Source: Anammoximicrobium sp032229885
GTDB taxonomy: Bacteria; Planctomycetota; Planctomycetia; Pirellulales; Pirellulaceae
Direction: 5' to 3'
Length of the DNA: 10,689 nucleotides
NCBI GenBank assembly: GCA_032229885.1
Contig: JAVYAJ010000355.1
Coordinates: forward strand, 1 to 10,689
Positions within the stretch are counted from its first letter, which is position 1. Every line of letters begins with the position of its first letter. Below are positions 7,498-10,689 of this stretch, piece by piece. The notes beneath the pieces are model-generated. The model saw only the letters and a list, made by a program, of their open reading frames with translations, searched no databases and was not told the DNA's origin. The translations under genes were made by a program, and so were the position numbers.

Positions 7498-9090
7498 TCA
7501 CTCGTCAGCCGCCATGAAAAGGCCCAGGCCGTAATGTGAGGCGTATCCCAGGGCAAGCGGACCATGAGTTCGCAACGCGAGCGGTTCCGCGAAAGTTAGC
7601 TGCAGACCGTAGCCTTCATCGACCGGTGCGGGAACACCGCCGTGATTCCGTCTTCGGACGAAGTGTCGTAATTCGCGGGTGAGAATCGGGTCAACGCGAA
7701 CATCTACAGCTTCAGGAAGTTGTCTCGATCCAAGTTCGGCGTTGATTTGTCCGATCAGGTTATTCTTTCCACGAGGTTTAAGAAATCGCGAAAAGACGAA
7801 TGGAGTAGCGCTCTTCCAAACGCGGCTTCCCTCCGGTGGACCCAGAAGCCCCTCGATGTGCTCATTGAACGGCCACGGAAGTTTTCGAAGCATCTCCAGA
7901 TCGCCGGAACCGACCACCGCGACTTGAAGGTCGCCGACGCCACCTTTGGTCCATGTTCGACGCAGTGTGCGGATTGCCCGCTGTGCGGCGTCCCTCAAGC
8001 CCATTTTCGCATAGATGATGATGTGATCGATGCGTCCATCGCCATCGAGGTCAACGGGAAGAGTATGGGCGTGTTCGTGGTGATCACGCAGCGGGTTTCC
8101 GTGTTCGTCCTTGCCCGTCAGTTCGGGACAGCACACGCGACGGCCCCGGCCCAAGCGACCAACGATAGCGCGATGAAACCATTCCGCCTGGGGGAGTGTT
8201 CGCGTGATCGCCGGCAATGCGGATTTGTTTCCGCTGGGTGTTGTGATAGCCAGGAGCATCGTGGTGACTGTGTGGTAGTGCGGGCGTCGATGCTGAAACG
8301 GCACGCCGACCTGGAGCGCGTCACTTCGTCGCCAGTACAGCACTCGTCGCGATCCCGGCGGCTGCGACCAGCCGTGTTGTTTCCATACTGAAGTATCGAG
8401 TGTGAGGCACGCTAAAAGATCGGCGGGGTATGGCTCAATGGCCTTCGCGAGCTTTTTCTGTACGGCAGCATTGCGTCGTTGGCCGTCGAACGGACTTGCT
8501 GCCTCTTGAACCCGTTTCGCTCGCCAGGATTCATACTCGTTCGCTGGAATCGCCGCCATGAGAGAAATCTGGTCCCAGTCGTGGCCGCGATGCTCGCCTG
8601 GTTGACAGGGCATGCCATTCCACTCGGTCTCGCCCTCGGTAAGGAGTTCCGCTTCCACCCAGCTTTCACTTCGTCCGAGATAGCCGAGCGACGATGCGAG
8701 TTGGGCCAACAGGGCGGTCTGCTCGTCGGTCAATTCGCAAGGCCAGTGGATGCGCAATTCGCCATCCCCGACGTTGGCCCATGTGTCGAAGACGAGTGTG
8801 GTTTGTTCGCGGCCCTTAGAGAGGACGCCGACCGGCATGTAATGGCGACTGTGCGCGGCGCTCGCGTCGGGAAGCTGGTATGAAGGCAGGACGTCCGCCA
8901 GTTTGCTGATGAGTTGCCGGGCAACTGGCGGAATCTCCGCCCAACGCTGGCTGGAGAATCCACACGCGATCAATGCTCGCAACAGACGCCACGGGCTAGG
9001 CGGCCACTCGATCAGCCCTTCGTTGACATGGTGGCCCCACGGTGTGGCGTGATAGCGCCCGCCGGGAAGCCGAATCTTGATAGTCGACAC
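7498..9090 (-). CDS. csb2: Type I-G (I-U) CRISPR-associated protein Csb2 (Cas5/Cas6-like)
   Basis: A 530-residue protein of the GSU0054/Csb2 family, the Cas5-Cas6-like RAMP subunit of type I-G (formerly I-U) Cascade. It is thought to process pre-crRNA and hold the crRNA 5' end. The diagnostic N-terminus is GGRYHATPWGHHVNEGLIEW (10-29), followed by PPSPWRLLRAL (30-40). A conserved His/Asp-rich block spans 326-356, with H337/H338, HAH at 340-342 and DLDGDGRIDH at 347-356. The C-terminus ends in a glycine-rich RAMP-type loop, GPLALGYASHYGLGLF (510-525); H519 there is a candidate but unproven catalytic residue. The start is GTG with an excellent AAAGGAG 6 bases upstream. That site overlaps the csb1 stop (TAAAGGAG), implying translational coupling. 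It is the last gene of the operon: its stop is 33 bases from the convergent symporter gene. Length is normal and no frameshift is seen. Confidence 0.95.
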   Translation of the reverse strand: MSTIKIRLPGGRYHATPWGHHVNEGLIEWPPSPWRLLRALIACGFSSQRWAEIPPVARQLISKLADVLPSYQLPDASAAHSRHYMPVGVLSKGREQTTLVFDTWANVGDGELRIHWPCELTDEQTALLAQLASSLGYLGRSESWVEAELLTEGETEWNGMPCQPGEHRGHDWDQISLMAAIPANEYESWRAKRVQEAASPFDGQRRNAAVQKKLAKAIEPYPADLLACLTLDTSVWKQHGWSQPPGSRRVLYWRRSDALQVGVPFQHRRPHYHTVTTMLLAITTPSGNKSALPAITRTLPQAEWFHRAIVGRLGRGRRVCCPELTGKDEHGNPLRDHHEHAHTLPVDLDGDGRIDHIIIYAKMGLRDAAQRAIRTLRRTWTKGGVGDLQVAVVGSGDLEMLRKLPWPFNEHIEGLLGPPEGSRVWKSATPFVFSRFLKPRGKNNLIGQINAELGSRQLPEAVDVRVDPILTRELRHFVRRRNHGGVPAPVDEGYGLQLTFAEPLALRTHGPLALGYASHYGLGLFMAADE

Positions 9091-9104
9091 GGCAGGCTCC
9101 TTTA
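9088..9104 (-). promoter_or_regulatory. csb1 stop fused to csb2 ribosome binding site and GTG start
   Basis: Read on the minus strand this is TAAAGGAGCCTGCCGTG. The csb1 stop TAA supplies the first bases of an AAAGGAG Shine-Dalgarno, and the csb2 GTG follows 6 bases after GGAG. A ribosome ending csb1 would be placed directly on the csb2 start, which favours a set stoichiometry. The strong site also settles the GTG as the true csb2 start. Confidence 0.8.
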
Positions 9105-10115
9105 TTCTTCGTTAGACTCGTCGGCTTCACCGTCCTCGTCGTCAGTATCACCGCCGTCGGACGTTGCTTTGCCGTTCTTCAATTCGTCTTCGAACTTCAC
9201 CGTGGTTTGAACCATCGCCCCCTTGCACTCGCCGATTGCCGAGTTGATGGCATCTTCGAGGTCGAGAAGCGAAGGCAACTTGAAGTCCTTCGGCCGCGAG
9301 GCGACAATGTCCTTTCGATTGATCGGTTCCAGATCGCACGCCGTTCGGAGGCGCAAGTCGCCGTCGAGTAGCTTTCGCACACGATAGAGCGCGAGCAAGA
9401 TGAGCAACCGCTCGACGTTTTCGCCGAGACCGTAGCCGCGAATCTGAGCCAGATCGAGGTTGACGAACAAATTGATCTGGTTGGCGACGTACTCGTCCCG
9501 AGAGAACGGTACGTTGCCGAACCCGGCCTTGGTATCTCCGGACGGGTTGACGTGATCGTTCTTGACACCGCCCGATGCCGCCACGGAAACCCCCGAGGCC
9601 TCGATGAAGGCTGACAGAGCTCGTGCGATGCGGAGTCTTCCACCTGCCAGATCTTTTTTGGCGAGGAAGACGCCGTGGATGAGGCTACCGACATCGTACT
9701 TCAGGAGGACTTCAGCGAGTTTCTTACGATCGATCGGCCCTTCTGCAAGGCCCCCGAGTTCCTCCTTGAGTTTGTTGAAGAATGTCTTGTCGCTTCCTTC
9801 CAGCAGATACGGACTGTTGATTCGATGCGCTTCGAGCATCGAATCCGTCAGGAAGTCACCCTTGCGGGTCACCGTGATGTGACTAATCCCTTCGAGCGCT
9901 GCGACGGGTGTTTTCGTGGCCGTGTCCCAGCAGGTCGCTTCGAGACGGTTGGCCATGCTTTGCGCGCTCTCGACCAGAAGCGTCGGCCCGTCTTTGGTCA
10001 AATAAGTGGCCGCGCCGAGGCTTGGAAAGCCGGTCGGTTGGAAACGATCGCCCTGAAGCGGCTTCAGGGGAACTGTCAACAGTAATCGGCTGGCATTATT
10101 AAGCGAACTAAGCAT
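9102..10115 (-). CDS. csb1: Type I-G (I-U) CRISPR-associated protein Csb1 (Cas7-like backbone)
   Basis: A 337-residue Csb1/GSU0053-family protein, the Cas7-type subunit that forms the crRNA-binding backbone of type I-G Cascade. Family hallmarks are FQPTGFPSLGAATY (25-38), LLVESAQSMANRLE (47-59 region), SLIHGVFLAKKDLAGGRLRI (144-162 region), RALSAFIEASGV (165-176) and SGGVKNDHVNP (181-191). I chose ATG 10115 because AAGGAAG lies just upstream and the family sequence begins there. The frame is open further upstream (to 10316), but that stretch lies inside csx17. The gene overlaps the csx17 stop by 8 bases (ATGCTTAG on the coding strand) and its own stop is fused to the csb2 ribosome binding site. 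Residues 320-337 form a very acidic tail (11 of 18 are Asp or Glu) that I do not recall as a standard part of the family. Confidence 0.95.
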   Translation of the reverse strand: MLSSLNNASRLLLTVPLKPLQGDRFQPTGFPSLGAATYLTKDGPTLLVESAQSMANRLEATCWDTATKTPVAALEGISHITVTRKGDFLTDSMLEAHRINSPYLLEGSDKTFFNKLKEELGGLAEGPIDRKKLAEVLLKYDVGSLIHGVFLAKKDLAGGRLRIARALSAFIEASGVSVAASGGVKNDHVNPSGDTKAGFGNVPFSRDEYVANQINLFVNLDLAQIRGYGLGENVERLLILLALYRVRKLLDGDLRLRTACDLEPINRKDIVASRPKDFKLPSLLDLEDAINSAIGECKGAMVQTTVKFEDELKNGKATSDGGDTDDEDGEADESNEE

Positions 10116-10130
10116 GTTGTCTTCCTTTCT
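10108..10130 (-). promoter_or_regulatory. csx17/csb1 overlap with csb1 ribosome binding site
   Basis: The csb1 Shine-Dalgarno (AAGGAAG, followed 5 bases later by ATG) lies within the last csx17 codons. The ATG and the csx17 stop share the 8 bases ATGCTTAG. This decides the csb1 start at 10115 and suggests translational re-initiation or coupling. Confidence 0.75.
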
Positions 10131-10689
10131 TGGGGTCGAGTCGAGGGTCGAGGATGATAGCGGCCCGCTGAGCCTCGCTACGGTGAATCGGGAAAGCCAA
10201 CGTCGCTGCCCAGCGCTGGGCAGTGGCCGAGTCGGTAACGCCAAATTGCAGTGGCGGGCGGATGCCAGCCGATTGCAGCCGGGCGACGCCGATTTCGATG
10301 GCTCGCGTTGCGTCACCGGACATCAGCAGTCGCACGATGCGGGGTTCCGCTGGAATGTCCCTCCCTTTATCAAGCGGCGATGGGAGATTTGCCAGTCGCA
10401 AGACGAGCCAGGCTTCGTCAGGCACATCGTTTGATGGCGCGGGTTTCTTCGGAGCGTGTCTTTTGTCGTCCCATTGATCCCACTTGATCGCCATGAAAGC
10501 GCGGGCCAATCCTAGCAGCTTCTCGAGATCGACGGCGCCGGCGACGAATTGTGCCAGATCTCCGAGCTGAGCACCGCACCCGCGGGCCGGTCGCATCGGC
10601 AAGCGACGCTCGCCCTTCATGCCGGCTTCGATGAGCCGGCGTTCCACGACGGCGGCAAAGTCACGGAGGGCATCGCGTCCCGAGGCGAC
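10108..10689 (-). CDS. csx17: Csx17 (type I-G Cas8-like large subunit), C-terminal part, runs off right edge
   Basis: The last 193 residues are in the window and the frame stays open to the right edge; the GTG at 10647 is internal, not a start. Csx17 is the Cas8-like large subunit of type I-G Cascade, usually about 700 residues and expected to take part in PAM recognition and Cas3 recruitment. The visible part is mostly helical, with LAQFVAGAVDLEKLLGLARA, DEAWLVLRLANLP, EPRIVRLLMSGDATRAIEI and RWAATLAFPIHRSEAQRAAI near the end. This fits the helical C-terminus of Csx17 as I remember it. The call leans strongly on gene order, since csx17-csb1-csb2 is the standard order in this subtype (as in Geobacter sulfurreducens). 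The stop TAG overlaps the csb1 start by 8 bases, implying coupled translation. The operon promoter lies outside the window. Confidence 0.85.
   Translation of the reverse strand, partial: VASGRDALRDFAAVVERRLIEAGMKGERRLPMRPARGCGAQLGDLAQFVAGAVDLEKLLGLARAFMAIKWDQWDDKRHAPKKPAPSNDVPDEAWLVLRLANLPSPLDKGRDIPAEPRIVRLLMSGDATRAIEIGVARLQSAGIRPPLQFGVTDSATAQRWAATLAFPIHRSEAQRAAIILDPRLDPKKGRQHA

Noticed and set aside
5514..7517. 667-residue plus-strand frame overlapping the symporter
   Set aside because: It is out of frame with the clear SSS transporter and its translation is Arg/Gly/Asp-rich without hydrophobic helices; a frame shadow.
7720..8391. 223-residue plus-strand frame inside csb2
   Set aside because: It is antisense to conserved Csb2 sequence, with no ribosome binding site or recognisable domain.
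10116..10316. Longer csb1 starting at 10316 (404 residues)
   Set aside because: The extra 67 residues read out of frame through the csx17 end, look random and bypass the strong AAGGAAG site directly before the ATG at 10115.
7465..10689. A CRISPR repeat-spacer array near the cas genes
   Set aside because: I looked through the Cas block and the 33-base gap and saw no regularly spaced direct repeats; all the space is coding.

Overview
The window is GC-rich bacterial DNA, probably from a member of the Planctomycetota (Pirellulales-like). The hints are the general codon and GC character, a large TPR-type protein of a kind I associate with planctomycetes, a Tat-exported sialidase-like protein paired with a sodium:solute symporter, and a REP-like intergenic repeat. 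No rRNA or universal marker gene is present, so the taxonomic call is inference.

Left block (1-3550, all on the minus strand): three tightly packed genes read leftward. First comes a 725-residue TPR-like protein with an N-terminal cysteine cluster. Six bases later comes ribD, the bifunctional riboflavin deaminase/reductase. A membrane-anchored protein of unknown function then starts inside the ribD stop codon (ATGA overlap) and runs off the left edge. They look like one transcription unit, although only ribD has a known role.

Middle (3551-4441): about 890 bases with no convincing gene. It separates the divergent blocks and must hold the promoters of both. It also holds a pair of 20-base repeats plus an inverted partner that can fold into alternative hairpins. 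Next, on the plus strand, are a sialidase-like protein with five Asp-box motifs and a Tat-type signal, and an SSS-family symporter. Together they suggest a small module that releases a sugar or sugar acid outside the cytoplasm and imports it with Na+.

Right block (7498-10689, minus strand): the 3' part of a type I-G (formerly I-U) CRISPR-Cas effector operon, in the order csx17/cas8 (partial, off the right edge), csb1/cas7 and csb2 (cas5-cas6-like). These genes are translationally coupled: csx17 and csb1 overlap by 8 bases, and the csb2 ribosome binding site is fused to the csb1 stop codon. Csb2 ends 33 bases from the convergent symporter gene, so no adaptation genes (cas1, cas2, cas4) and no CRISPR array lie on the downstream side. 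Cas3, adaptation genes and array, if present, are to the right of the window. Sampled lines suggest lower GC in the Cas block than in its neighbours, which would fit horizontal acquisition.

I found no system here that I can defend as wholly new. The best leads are the effector genes ending without an adaptation module, the acidic tail on Csb1, the repeated PSGxWxP motif in the TPR-like protein, and the REP-like element.
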